Assembly (NCBI RefSeq): GCF_009176725.1
Contig: NZ_AP020337.1
Location: forward strand, 5,940,001-6,004,000
Length of the DNA stretch: 64,000 nt
DNA from: Pseudomonas sp. KUIN-1
GTDB lineage: Bacteria > Pseudomonadota > Gammaproteobacteria > Pseudomonadales > Pseudomonadaceae
Direction: 5' to 3'
Under the pieces are notes generated by a model. The model was not told where the DNA came from. It did no database searches and saw nothing but the letters and a program-made list of their open reading frames with translations. The translations under genes were made by a program, and so were the position numbers. Every line of letters begins with the position of its first letter. Position 1 is the first letter of the stretch. This document shows positions 8,453 to 17,461 of the stretch, piece by piece.

Positions 8453-8546
8453 ATGCAGTTACGGACGAAAGATGAGGCCCTTCATGAAGATTAAGTCATC
8501 TGAAACGCTGTCAGAGGCGACAAAAAATCATCACCTCTGCGCAGCG

Positions 8547-8562
8547 TGTTCCACGTGGAACA
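8547..8562. other. parS: parS, chromosomal ParB-binding site
   Basis: TGTTCCACGTGGAACA is a perfect 16-bp palindrome carrying the GTTCCACGTGGAAC core of Pseudomonas parS. Such sites are normally found only near oriC, where ParB loads to organise and segregate the origin. It lies in the intergenic region between amiA and the DUF3617 gene. Confidence 0.85.
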
Positions 8563-8579
8563 TAACTCCATGAATTTGA

Positions 8580-9101
8580 TCAGGTACGCGGGGCGACGTT
8601 GCCACATTGCGGCCCCAGCCACACCGCGCGGGTGTCCATGCTGCCGTTCTGTTGCTGACCGGTGGCGTTGAATGTGCCGACGACGTTGGTGGTGAACTCG
8701 CGATCACTCAGGAACTGCGCCTGCCCGGTGCCCTTGGCTTTCGGGCAGCTGAACTGGAAGTTCCAGGTCTTGCCGTTGCGCGCCGTGATCTTTTGCGTGC
8801 ATCCGGATGCCGGGTCAGTCAGGGGAATGTCGTCCGACTGCACCTGCGCCTGAGTCAGGCAGGCCCTCACACCTTTGCCGCCCAGGGTGACGCCCTGCTT
8901 CTTCATCATCTGTTCCATCATCGCACGCTGCTCGGGCGGCAGATTCTGCAACTGCCCCAGCATCAACTGCATGTCCGGCAGCTGCTGTCCGTCCACTTTC
9001 ATATTGCTGGACGTCAGCTCCCACAAACCCGGTTGCAGCATCTGCGCCTGAGCCAAAGGAGCCGCCAGACAAAACATCCAAGCCAACATGCGTTTGTTCA
9101 T
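8580..9101 (-). CDS. DUF3617 periplasmic protein
   Basis: 173-residue exported protein with a signal peptide ending at about AQAQ (residue 20) and the DUF3617 opening MLQPGLWELTSSNMKVDGQ. A Met/Gln/Pro-rich middle follows (LPPEQRAMMEQMMKKQGV, as in many DUF3617 members), then GVRACLTQAQ, GCTQKI and FSCP with three cysteines, ending in a Cys near PQCGN. No catalytic motif is visible and the family function is unknown. It is transcribed away from clsA; parS lies just beyond its stop codon. Confidence 0.82.
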   Translation of the reverse strand: MNKRMLAWMFCLAAPLAQAQMLQPGLWELTSSNMKVDGQQLPDMQLMLGQLQNLPPEQRAMMEQMMKKQGVTLGGKGVRACLTQAQVQSDDIPLTDPASGCTQKITARNGKTWNFQFSCPKAKGTGQAQFLSDREFTTNVVGTFNATGQQQNGSMDTRAVWLGPQCGNVAPRT

Positions 9102-9270
9102 TTCAAGATTCCTGATCGGGCATTACGGATGAAAACGAGACTGGAATAATCCAGCCAAAAGATAAACCTTAGACGGCACACATGTCGCCCAGTTGCACCC
9201 GGAATTAAATAGCGACATTCCTGTTCAGCTGTGGTCTGTTAGGCAGCAAAGGCGAGGAGCATTGTTCCAC

Positions 9271-10710
9271 ATGGATTATCACGACCCGTACTTTTTCGGT
9301 TACGTCCTGGGTTTCATTCATTTACTCGGTACAGGTGCCGCCATCCATGCATTGCTGACCGTGCGGACTTCCCAAGGCGCAATTGCCTGGGCGATGCCGC
9401 TGCTGTTCATTCCCTATTTCACCTTGCTGCCTTATCTGGTGTTCGGCCGAAGCTCATTCGATGCGTACATCAAGGCGCGTCGCCAGGCCAACCAGGAAAT
9501 GCGGATCGCGATCGGCAGCCTCAACTGGCGGCCATGGATGGAAGAGGCCGTGGCTGCGCGTCGATCGGATGCCTATGCGGCGCTGCGGGCAATGCCCAAG
9601 CTGGGCAACATGCCGGCGCTGGCCAACAACAAGGTCAGGCTGCTGATCAACGGCGAAGAAACCTTCGGGGCGATTTTTCAGGCCATCCGTGAAGCGAAAA
9701 AGACCATCCTGATTCAGTTCTTCATCATCCATGACGACAAACTCGGCCGCGAGCTGCAGTCGCTGCTGCTGGAAAAAGCCGCCGAAGGTGTAGCGATCTT
9801 TGTGCTTTACGATCGTATCGGCAGCCACGCCTTGCCGGGCGTCTATATCGATAAACTGCGCGACGGTGGCGTGCAGATAAAAGCCTTCGCCACACGCGGC
9901 GGCTGGCTCAATCGCTTTCAGATCAACTTCCGTAATCACCGCAAAATCGTTGTCGTCGATGGCCTGAAAGGCTATATAGGCGGTCATAACGTGGGTGATG
10001 AATACATGGGGCTGAAGCCGCCGCTGGCCCCATGGCGCGACACTCATGTGCAAGTCATCGGCCCGGTGGTCGCCTGCTTGCAGGAGTCGTTCGCCGAGGA
10101 CTGGTTCTGGGCCACCCGCGAACTGCCACCGCTCAGCCTGCCTGATGAATTTCCCGAAGACGGTGTGCTTTGCCAGTTGCTGACCAGTGGCCCGGCTGAT
10201 GCGCAGGAAACCTGCTCGCTGTTCTTCGTTGAAGCCATCCATGCTGCCGAAGAGCGCGTGTGGATCACCAGCCCCTACTTCATACCTGACGAAGCCGTCA
10301 GCGCTGCGCTGACCCTGGCGGTATTGCGCGGCGTGGACGTGCGCCTGCTGCTGCCGTCGCGCCCCGATCATTACGTGGTGTACGCCGCTTCAAGTCTGTA
10401 CGCCTTCGATGCTGTGCGTGCCGGCGTACGGGTGTTCCGCTACGAACCGGGCTTCCTGCATCAGAAGGTCGTCCTGGTCGACAACGAGATTACCGCCATC
10501 GGCAGCGCCAACCTCGACAACCGCTCGTTCCGCCTCAACTTCGAATTGATGCTGCTGACCGTCGACAGCGACTTTTCCAGCCAGGTGGAATCCATGCTCA
10601 CCGCCGACTTCAACCTCGCCCGTGAAATCTCCGTGCAGGAAAGCCACGAAACGCGACGTCTGCATCAACTGGGTATGCGTGTGGCGCGGCTGATTTCACC
10701 GATTCTGTGA
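9271..10710 (+). CDS. clsA: cardiolipin synthase A
   Basis: Membrane phospholipase-D-type enzyme condensing two phosphatidylglycerols to cardiolipin and glycerol. The 479 residues compare well with E. coli ClsA (486). There are two N-terminal membrane helices (about 8-30 and 38-58) and two HKD motifs: NHRKIVVVD (His223, Lys225, Asp230) and HQKVVLVD (His397, Lys399, Asp404), each followed by the typical GG/GSxN segment (YIGGHN, AIGSANLDNRS). ATG 9271 was chosen with GAGGAG 12 bases upstream, giving the family N terminus; the frame itself is open to 9193. It appears monocistronic, with Fic genes downstream after about 100 bases. Confidence 0.95.
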   Translation: MDYHDPYFFGYVLGFIHLLGTGAAIHALLTVRTSQGAIAWAMPLLFIPYFTLLPYLVFGRSSFDAYIKARRQANQEMRIAIGSLNWRPWMEEAVAARRSDAYAALRAMPKLGNMPALANNKVRLLINGEETFGAIFQAIREAKKTILIQFFIIHDDKLGRELQSLLLEKAAEGVAIFVLYDRIGSHALPGVYIDKLRDGGVQIKAFATRGGWLNRFQINFRNHRKIVVVDGLKGYIGGHNVGDEYMGLKPPLAPWRDTHVQVIGPVVACLQESFAEDWFWATRELPPLSLPDEFPEDGVLCQLLTSGPADAQETCSLFFVEAIHAAEERVWITSPYFIPDEAVSAALTLAVLRGVDVRLLLPSRPDHYVVYAASSLYAFDAVRAGVRVFRYEPGFLHQKVVLVDNEITAIGSANLDNRSFRLNFELMLLTVDSDFSSQVESMLTADFNLAREISVQESHETRRLHQLGMRVARLISPIL

Positions 10711-10814
10711 AGATTAAGGCGTACGACTTGTTGCACCTCAACCATTGGATAACCAATGAGTTTTCACTAGAATTTTGGTAACCACGCGCATCTACGGATT
10801 TTACGAGGCTCAAG

Positions 10815-11282
10815 ATGAAGGCGTCACTGCAGCAGGTGTTACAAGCTGATCGAATCGACGACCTGCAAAAACTCGGAACATTTATTGAAGTGAAGAGAGG
10901 CATCGAAACTCAGTTGATGTTGAAGCTCGGGGTCAACGGCTGGGTAGCGTTATTCTCGAAACTGAATGTTCTGAAAACCGCACTCTGGACGAGTAAGGCC
11001 TCCATTCACATGGCCGCCCGTGAGAACACCTTCAGGGACGCAAAACGTAAAATTTCAAAAAGCCTGGGTTTTCAAATAACGGCACACAATCAAGCGGAGC
11101 TCGATCGGCTGATACAAACATGCTCACTGTATGTTCTCGGTCGTACGGTCGACCCGCACAAGCGTTTTGAAGAGAAAAAGCACAGAAATTTCATAAGCAG
11201 TTCGAAACTGGAAGGAATCCACATACCCCCCACGGACGAGAAAACGTCTTTGGAGATGATACTGGCCAAGCACAGAAGATGA
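10815..11282 (+). CDS. Fic antitoxin (FicA/YhfG type) with a long N-terminal extension
   Basis: 155-residue partner of the Fic protein that follows three bases later. Residues about 115-150 (EEKKHRNF, then SSSKLEG, then IHIPP) match YhfG/FicA antitoxins. Ser129-x3-Glu133-Gly134 is the (S/T)xxxE(G/N) inhibitory helix whose Glu blocks ATP gamma-phosphate placement in the Fic active site. Known YhfG/FicA proteins are about 55-60 residues; this one carries about 110 further residues of unknown fold (charged/hydrophobic, no transmembrane segment or recognisable HTH). The ATG at 10815 has GAGG nine bases upstream, supporting translation of the whole frame. The extension might be an autoregulatory, tethering or sensing domain; this is inference. 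Confidence 0.78.
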   Translation: MKASLQQVLQADRIDDLQKLGTFIEVKRGIETQLMLKLGVNGWVALFSKLNVLKTALWTSKASIHMAARENTFRDAKRKISKSLGFQITAHNQAELDRLIQTCSLYVLGRTVDPHKRFEEKKHRNFISSSKLEGIHIPPTDEKTSLEMILAKHRR

Positions 11283-11285
11283 TCA

Positions 11286-11873
11286 ATGGACAGATACGAT
11301 GCTTCTCATGACCACTATTGCTATCCCGCCTCACCGGTACTGAAAAACAAGCTGAACATTCAAGACATGGATGACCTTGAAGCAGCAGAACGAGACATCA
11401 CGGCCATTACCGTTAATCGCGTCCAGTACGTCGCACCGCCTTACAGTCTCGATAATTTAAAACAGTTGCATCACCTGCTATTTTCCGACCTCTACGAGTG
11501 GGCCGGAAACCTCAGAAGTGTCGATATTTCAAAAGGTGGAACTCGCTTTTGTACCTGTGCACGAATTGAGGCGGAGGCGGCAAAAATTTTTGCCAGCCTT
11601 CAGAATAACAACTGGTTAGGCGCATTGGACAAAGACGCTTTTTGTGGAGGCTTGGCAGAGTATTACTGTGAGCTCAATATGATCCACCCCTTCCGCGAAG
11701 GCAACGGCAGGGTTCAGCGCATTCTCTTTGAGCACCTTGCCTTGTCTGCAGGCTATGAGCTCGATTGGGCAACCGTTAGCCAGGCGGAATGGGTAAGCGC
11801 CAATATCGACGGCGTCAACGTGAACTATGGCCCCATGAAAGACATATTCGAGCGCATCGTAACCCTCTGCTAA
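11286..11873 (+). CDS. Fic-domain adenylyltransferase toxin (FicT type)
   Basis: 195-residue Fic protein that would transfer AMP from ATP to target proteins; related FicT toxins AMPylate GyrB and ParE and stop growth. The core motif HPFREGNGRVQR spans 134-145 with catalytic His134 and the anion-binding Gly-Asn-Gly-Arg. Other family marks are the beta-hairpin flap region (SVDISKGGTRFC, 78-89) and LHHLLFSDLYEWAG (61-74). No inhibitory (S/T)xxxE motif is fused at either end, so it is class I and needs the upstream antitoxin. The three-base gap to the antitoxin implies one transcript. The stretch is locally less GC-rich than its neighbours, consistent with an acquired module. Confidence 0.92.
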   Translation: MDRYDASHDHYCYPASPVLKNKLNIQDMDDLEAAERDITAITVNRVQYVAPPYSLDNLKQLHHLLFSDLYEWAGNLRSVDISKGGTRFCTCARIEAEAAKIFASLQNNNWLGALDKDAFCGGLAEYYCELNMIHPFREGNGRVQRILFEHLALSAGYELDWATVSQAEWVSANIDGVNVNYGPMKDIFERIVTLC

Positions 11874-11960
11874 TCGGCTTACGGAGGACGGACGCCGCCT
11901 TGCATGCTCAACACACTGAGTACTCTCAGATCCACCAGCCTCGGCGCTCGTAACTAAAGC

Positions 11961-13148
11961 TCACCCATAAATATCCTCACGCGTCAGTGGCAGTCCGGTC
12001 TTGCCGTCGGCGAAGGGTTTTACGGCGAGTATCTGGTGCAGGTTGATCCAGCCTTTGGTGAATCCATAGGCGCAGCCTGCGAGGTACAGCCGCCAGATGC
12101 GCAGGGTCTGTTCGGGCACGATGCGCGCGGCTTCGTCGAGCCGGGATTCCAGTCGTGCGCTCCAGTGCTCCAGGGTTTTCGCGTAGTGCGGGCGCAGGCT
12201 TTCTACGTCGACCACTTCAAGCCCGGCTTCGCTGATCTGGGCGCTGATCATGGCCATATGCGGCAGCTCGCCATTGGGGAAAACATAGCGATCGATGAAC
12301 TCGCCGGCACCACGCCCGACAGGACGACCGTCGGTGTGCCGGGCGGTGATGCCGTGATTCATCACCAGGCCGCCCTCCTTCACCGCGCCGAACAGGCGTT
12401 GCGCGTACAACGGCAGGTTGGCGTGCCCGACGTGCTCGAACATGCCGACACTGACCACCTTGTCGAAGCGCGCATCCTGCGGCAGATCGCGATAGTCGAG
12501 CAGTTGCAGGTCGACCTTGTCCTGCAGACCTTCGGCTTGCACGCGTTCGCGGGCCAGCGCCAATTGTTGCTGGCTCAGGGTGATGCCAAATACCTTCGCG
12601 CCGTATTCACGAGCCGCAAAACGCGCCAGCCCGCCCCAGCCGCAGCCGACGTCCAACAGGTACTCACCGCGCTTGAGCCGCAGCTTGCGGCACAGGTGGT
12701 GGAATTTATCCTGCTGCGCCTGCTCCAGCGATTCGTCGCCGGTTTTGAAATACGCGCAGGAGTAGACCATCTCCCTGTCGAGCCAGAGCTGGTAGAAGTC
12801 GTTGGAAACATCGTAGTGATAGGCAATCGACGCCGCGTCAGTGTCCTTGTCATGTTCGACCCGGACCGGATTGCCAGCGCTGTGGTCATCGTCCACCAGC
12901 GCATGGGTCAGTTCATCGCAGACCCGGACCACTTCGCTGATTGAACCCTCCAGCTCCAGCCTACCCTCCACGAACGCGCTGCCAAGCAGGCCCAGACTGG
13001 GGTGGCTGAAGTCGGAGACCAGTTGCGGATCCTTGACGACTATCGTGACGCTGGGCGAAGGCCCGAGGTCCATCTGATGACCGTCCCAGAGCCGGAGCCG
13101 CAACGGCAGATGAAGATTCTGCAAGGTCGTTGGAAGTTGTGTAAGCAT
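11961..13148 (-). CDS. cfa: cyclopropane-fatty-acyl-phospholipid synthase
   Basis: SAM-dependent enzyme converting cis double bonds of membrane phospholipid acyl chains to cyclopropane rings, usually at stationary phase. At 395 residues it is normal length. Family motifs are YHYDVSNDFY (110-119), MVYSCAYF (127-134), the SAM site DVGCGWGG (166-173), SVGMFEHVGHANLPLY, and the C-terminal block RIWRLYLAGCAYGF. The N-terminal 80 residues form the small lipid-binding domain (GSAFVEGRLELEG). The neighbouring region matches the P. aeruginosa PA5546 neighbourhood. A single gene; the 236 bases upstream hold no other gene. Confidence 0.95.
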   Translation of the reverse strand: MLTQLPTTLQNLHLPLRLRLWDGHQMDLGPSPSVTIVVKDPQLVSDFSHPSLGLLGSAFVEGRLELEGSISEVVRVCDELTHALVDDDHSAGNPVRVEHDKDTDAASIAYHYDVSNDFYQLWLDREMVYSCAYFKTGDESLEQAQQDKFHHLCRKLRLKRGEYLLDVGCGWGGLARFAAREYGAKVFGITLSQQQLALARERVQAEGLQDKVDLQLLDYRDLPQDARFDKVVSVGMFEHVGHANLPLYAQRLFGAVKEGGLVMNHGITARHTDGRPVGRGAGEFIDRYVFPNGELPHMAMISAQISEAGLEVVDVESLRPHYAKTLEHWSARLESRLDEAARIVPEQTLRIWRLYLAGCAYGFTKGWINLHQILAVKPFADGKTGLPLTREDIYG

Positions 13149-13384
13149 TTCAAAATCACCCCCTTATCCAGAGACTCAAAAAAGAGTAATCCAGCAAGGA
13201 CCCTGCAAAAGGGCCCGAAAAGGCATTGGCGACGGCAAAACTGCTATGAATCAACTGCGGGGGAACAGCCCTGTGCCCTCTGATTCGAGCCGAGAGTCAG
13301 CCTGAATCTGGATCATGCAATGAAACATAGCGCTTAATCTGTAACAGATTTTGTCAAAGCTCAAGCCATTTGACGCACTGACCC

Positions 13385-15349
13385 TCAGCGCAAACGCGAG
13401 CCCTGATGCTGCACGCCCGCGTCCTCGAGCTTGAGCAATGGCTCCTGAAAGCGCAGCAAACGTCCGGCGTTGCCCAATACCAACAGGGTGCTTAGATTGT
13501 GCAGGATAGCTGCGACCATCGCGCCCGCAGCGCCAAGCAGACCAAAGGCGGCGAGTGCCACGATGGCCAGCGTCCAGCCCAGTCCGATGATGACGTTGAC
13601 CTGCAGGGTCTGACGACACTGACGGCTGAGTCGCACGCAGGTGCCGAGGCGGCGCAGGTCGCTGCCGATCAGCACGATGTCGGCAGACGCCAGCGCGATA
13701 TCCGCCCCGCCCGCGCCCATCGCCACGCCGACCACGCCCGCCTTCAGGGCCAGTGAATCGTTGACCCCGTCGCCCACTACCATCGGCCGGAAGCCATTGG
13801 CAATCTCACCCATGACACGGTTGAGCTTGTCCTCCGGCAGCGCCTGCGCCTGCACGTCGGCGATGCCGATATCGTGCGCCAGGCTGTCGGCCACGCTCTG
13901 CCGGTCACCGGTCAACAGCAACTGTCGGCCCAGGCCCAGGCCGCGCAATTCGAACAGTGCCGCCTGGGCTTCGGGTTTGACGCTGTCGGCGAGCAGCAGC
14001 CAGGCGAGAAAAACCCCATCCAGCGACAGCCCGGCCAGCGGGCCGTCATGTGCCGGGACGGCAGGCGTGACGATGCCCATCTGTGCGAACAACTCCGGGC
14101 GACCCAGTGCTGCATCGCCCTGCCCGGTCGACGCCACCACACCCAGGCCCTGGCGTTCACGGGTGTCGGTCAGCGGCAACAGTCGGGCGTTGTCCACCAG
14201 CCCGGCCAAAGCCCGACTCACCGGGTGGCTGCTGGCCGACCCGAGGCTCGCGGCCAGCTCCAGCAATTGTGGATGCTGTGGGCCGTCGGCCTGCACGGAC
14301 TGCAGGCGCAGACGGCCGTAAGTCAGGGTACCGGTCTTGTCCACAACCAGTGAGTTGAGGTCAGCCAGTTCTTCAAGAAACGCCGAACTGCGGATCAGAA
14401 TGCCGTGCCGCGCCGCGACCGCAATACCTGCAATGGCGGTGGCCGGGGCTGAAAGCACCAGCGCGCAGGGACAGGCCGCGACCAGCACCGCCAGCATCGC
14501 CTGCGCATCCTGAGTGATGAACCAGGTCAGCGCCGCGATCAGCAAGACCAGCACCATGTAACTGCCCGCGTAACGCTCCAGCAGACGCGTGATAGGTGGC
14601 TTGGAACGCTCTGCGCTCTGCATCAGCGCGATGACCTTGCCCAGCGTGGACTGATCGCCGATGCGGGTCACTTCGATGCGCAGCAGGCCGTCCAGGTTGA
14701 TGGCGCCACCGAACACTTCGACCCCGACACTGGCTTCCAGTGGGACCGATTCGCCGGTGATCGACGACGTATCCAGACTGGCCTGCCCGGACAAAACCCG
14801 ACCGTCCGCCGGAACCCGGTCGCCCGCCCGCACTTCCACCTGATCGCCGGCTTTGAGCGTCGCGTTGTCGACCTCGCGCACGCTGCCGTCGGCGCCCAGC
14901 AAACGCGCCTGGCTGCGGGTCAGGCGTCCCAGCGCTTCGATGGCCTCCTGCGAGCCGATCACGCTGCGCTCTTCCAGCACATGCCCGAAGATCATGATGA
15001 TCGGCAGCAAGGCGGCGGTCATCAGGTCACCGGTGGCCCAGGCACCGAGCATCGCCAGCGCAATCAACTGATCGGTGATGCCGTGCAGGCTCGGATGCCG
15101 CAGGCTGTGCCAGCCGGCGCTGATCACCGGTATCGCCACCAACAGTGATGCAGCGCCCAACAGCAACTGGCTGACACCTTCCTGCTCCGGGGCGAAAAAC
15201 CGCCAGACCAGTCCCAATCCCAGCAAGCCCAAGGCCAGCATCGCGAGGGTCAGTTGCCGGGCCGCACTGCGCTGCTCGGCGCTGCTCAGCAGACTGCCAG
15301 GCGCTTGCGGCTGTTCGGCGTCGTGGGTGTGAACGGCTTCGCCACTCAT
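13385..15349 (-). CDS. hmtA: P1B-type metal-transporting ATPase, HmtA-like
   Basis: 654-residue heavy-metal ATPase. Motifs in order: the actuator TGES (198-201), the membrane CPC metal site (ACPCALVLS, Cys293 and Cys295), the phosphorylation site DKTGT (337-341), SHP (374-376) and GDGVND. There is no N-terminal CxxC metal-binding domain; instead the N terminus is short with His residues. P. aeruginosa HmtA (PA2435) is reported to import copper and zinc, and its operon also holds HflC/HflK-like genes, as here. It is last in a four-gene operon, overlapping the preceding SPFH gene by four bases (ATGA). The Zur-like box ahead of the operon supports a zinc role; import direction is by analogy only. 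Confidence 0.88.
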   Translation of the reverse strand: MSGEAVHTHDAEQPQAPGSLLSSAEQRSAARQLTLAMLALGLLGLGLVWRFFAPEQEGVSQLLLGAASLLVAIPVISAGWHSLRHPSLHGITDQLIALAMLGAWATGDLMTAALLPIIMIFGHVLEERSVIGSQEAIEALGRLTRSQARLLGADGSVREVDNATLKAGDQVEVRAGDRVPADGRVLSGQASLDTSSITGESVPLEASVGVEVFGGAINLDGLLRIEVTRIGDQSTLGKVIALMQSAERSKPPITRLLERYAGSYMVLVLLIAALTWFITQDAQAMLAVLVAACPCALVLSAPATAIAGIAVAARHGILIRSSAFLEELADLNSLVVDKTGTLTYGRLRLQSVQADGPQHPQLLELAASLGSASSHPVSRALAGLVDNARLLPLTDTRERQGLGVVASTGQGDAALGRPELFAQMGIVTPAVPAHDGPLAGLSLDGVFLAWLLLADSVKPEAQAALFELRGLGLGRQLLLTGDRQSVADSLAHDIGIADVQAQALPEDKLNRVMGEIANGFRPMVVGDGVNDSLALKAGVVGVAMGAGGADIALASADIVLIGSDLRRLGTCVRLSRQCRQTLQVNVIIGLGWTLAIVALAAFGLLGAAGAMVAAILHNLSTLLVLGNAGRLLRFQEPLLKLEDAGVQHQGSRLR

Positions 15350-16416
15350 TGTGGTGCTCCCTGAATGATCAGGCGGGAATCGTCTTTGGGGTCGATCGTG
15401 GTCACCGAACCCGCCTGATGCAGAATGGCCGGTACGCGTTCACGGTAGAGGCGTTGCAGCAGACCGGGGTCGCTGCGGGTTTCGGCGGATTGCGTCAGGC
15501 TGACGACCGTTGCGGTGGCCGCCTGCGCCTTGGCCAGACGCTCGGACGCCTGTGCGTGCGCCACTTGCAGGGTTCGGTCGGCCTGTTGATTGGCGGTCTG
15601 GGTCAGCTTTTCGGCATCCGTGCGCGCGTTGGCCACGGCCTGATCGGCCTGCTGACTGGCCGTCAGCACGGCATTGAACGCGTTGACTGCCGAGGTCGGC
15701 AGGCTCGACTGCACATCCACCCGAGCGACCTCGACGCCGATGCCCATGCCGGTCGCCTTGAGCTCGGCCAGACGCTGATTGATGCCGCGCACCAGGTCGC
15801 CACGCAGCCGCTCACGGCGCTCGGCGGCCTGGCTGTCAGCACCGATCAGCTCGGGACGGGCAACCAGAATGGTGTCCAGATCCCGCGCTGCAGTCAGCGC
15901 CACAGCGCTGCGATTGACCAGCCGGTCCAGCGCGGACAATACATGCTCGCCCTGCAATACGAAGGCAGTGGGGTCAGTCACTTTGTAAAACACCGTGACG
16001 TCCAGTTGCACCACACCGGCATCGCCAGTCAGCAGAAAACCTGAGCCTGCCAGTGCATCGCTCATGGGTGCCGACAGGGTCGCGACTTCATCGGCCTTCA
16101 ACGCGGCAGGCGAACGCAGCAGGGTTTCCACGCGCCGCTCTATCACCCGATCAGCCGAAGGCAGCAGCACCACCTGTTCGAATGGCTGCGGCCAGGCGAC
16201 CAGCAATCCTGCATTCTGAACCCGTTCGATCGCGCCGAAGTGCACGACCACCGCGCGATTCTGTGGATCGATCTGGCGTATGTTGGACGTCGCCCAGGCC
16301 AGCGCGGCGAGCAGTGTCACGCCATACAGCCCCAGAAACGCCAGACGACTCGCCTGCAACCAGGGGCTGTTTACCGGCGGGCGCTGCGCCACGGCTTCGT
16401 CGACCGGCTGGCTCAT
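15346..16416 (-). CDS. SPFH/Band 7 membrane protein (HflK/HflC-like), third gene of the metal-ATPase operon
   Basis: 356-residue protein with one N-terminal transmembrane helix (about 27-45), followed by the SPFH domain (about 48-240: IDPQNRAVVVHFGAIERV, GLLVAWPQPFEQVVLLPSADR). A long Ala/Gln/Glu-rich coiled coil follows (about 245-310, SQQADQAVANARTDAEKLTQ and on). HflK/HflC proteins assemble large ring-like cages at the inner membrane that control FtsH; here the linkage to a metal ATPase suggests a membrane scaffold for the transporter. It overlaps both neighbours by four bases (ATGA), implying strict co-translation. No His-rich tract, unlike its upstream paralogue. Role inferred from operon context. 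Confidence 0.87.
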   Translation of the reverse strand: MSQPVDEAVAQRPPVNSPWLQASRLAFLGLYGVTLLAALAWATSNIRQIDPQNRAVVVHFGAIERVQNAGLLVAWPQPFEQVVLLPSADRVIERRVETLLRSPAALKADEVATLSAPMSDALAGSGFLLTGDAGVVQLDVTVFYKVTDPTAFVLQGEHVLSALDRLVNRSAVALTAARDLDTILVARPELIGADSQAAERRERLRGDLVRGINQRLAELKATGMGIGVEVARVDVQSSLPTSAVNAFNAVLTASQQADQAVANARTDAEKLTQTANQQADRTLQVAHAQASERLAKAQAATATVVSLTQSAETRSDPGLLQRLYRERVPAILHQAGSVTTIDPKDDSRLIIQGAPQ

Positions 16417-17450
16417 GGCTGCGTTCCGCTCTTGCCATCCAGCGTCGGCGGGCCGTCCACCAGTACGCGGAACGGCGCGGCGTCGGTACGCAGTATCAGA
16501 CGGGTGCCCGGCGTCACGATGGTGCCCAGCGTGTCCAGCGAGCGCAGCAGGTTGTAGAGCTGCGGCGAGCCCGCATAGGCACGCCCATAGATCTGCGCGG
16601 CTTCAACCCGCGACTGTGCTTCGATATCGGCCGCCTTGACCGTAGCATCGGCTTCGACAATCCGTGCGTCGCGCTCGGCGGCGGAACGAATCTGCGCCGC
16701 CTCACGCTTGCCCACGGCGGTGCGCTCGGTGGCGATGGTCTCGCGCTCGGCGCGCATGCGGTCCACCGTAGCGTTGAGCGTCACCGACGGCAGGGTCAGC
16801 CGTTCAACGCCAACCTGCAGGACACGCACCCCGTAAGTCGCCAGCAGTTGCTGATCGATCTGCTGGCGCAGCTGATTTTCGAAGGCGGTGATATTCACCT
16901 TGCTCGCGTCGGTATTCACCAGGCTGGAGAGGTCGAAACTGCTCGCCGTGGTTTCCAGTGCCGAGCCAACAAAAGTGCGAATCTGCCGCGCCGCTTCGTC
17001 GGGCTGGTTCTGTACCGCGCGCATGAAACGCTGCACGTTGTCGGCATCGCCCTGCACCTGCCACGCCACATAGGCCTGCACGATGATGCGCAAGCCATCG
17101 CGGGTACCGACGTCCTGCAGACCGCTGGAGGTGGTACGCAGGCGCAGATCCACCGGGATGGTCGCCTCGAACGGTGCCGGCCAGCGCCAGTTGAGGCCAG
17201 GCTCCAGCAGGACGCGGGACGGGTTGCCGAAGCGCGTGACGACGGTCGCCTCGCCCGAACGCACCTGCACCAGGCTCGCTGCCGCAATCGCAAACGCGAT
17301 CAGCAGCGCAGCCAGGCTTGCCCGTCGCCAGGGGAACGCGGCGGGGCCGCTCGCGCCATGATGGTGGTGGTGATGACCGTGGCCGCCATGGCCGTGACTG
17401 TCATGGCTATCGTGGTCGGCGTGATCGTGATGATGATGGAACAGACTCAA
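16413..17450 (-). CDS. SPFH/Band 7 protein with a 16-His N-terminal tail
   Basis: 345-residue HflC-like protein. Residues 1-32 contain 16 histidines with Asp and Gly (begins MSLFHHHHDHADHD, ends GHGHHHHHHG), a probable metal-binding tail. A transmembrane helix (about 43-62) and an SPFH domain follow (EATVVTRFGNPSRVLLEPGL, 67-86; ADNVQRFMRAVQNQPDEAAR), then an Arg/Glu/Ala-rich coiled coil (TVDRMRAERETIATERTAV). The tail precedes the single membrane helix, so with the usual HflC topology it would face the cytoplasm; a zinc buffer or delivery site for the ATPase is inference. It sits 11 bases after the 649-residue SPFH gene and overlaps the next gene by four bases. Confidence 0.88.
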   Translation of the reverse strand: MSLFHHHHDHADHDSHDSHGHGGHGHHHHHHGASGPAAFPWRRASLAALLIAFAIAAASLVQVRSGEATVVTRFGNPSRVLLEPGLNWRWPAPFEATIPVDLRLRTTSSGLQDVGTRDGLRIIVQAYVAWQVQGDADNVQRFMRAVQNQPDEAARQIRTFVGSALETTASSFDLSSLVNTDASKVNITAFENQLRQQIDQQLLATYGVRVLQVGVERLTLPSVTLNATVDRMRAERETIATERTAVGKREAAQIRSAAERDARIVEADATVKAADIEAQSRVEAAQIYGRAYAGSPQLYNLLRSLDTLGTIVTPGTRLILRTDAAPFRVLVDGPPTLDGKSGTQP

Positions 17451-17461
17451 GGGACGACTCC

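Noticed and set aside
9263..9278. Second parS site TGTTCCACATGGATTA at the clsA start
   Set aside because: Three mismatches, lying over the clsA start codon, so probably chance; only the half-site GTTCCAC is exact.
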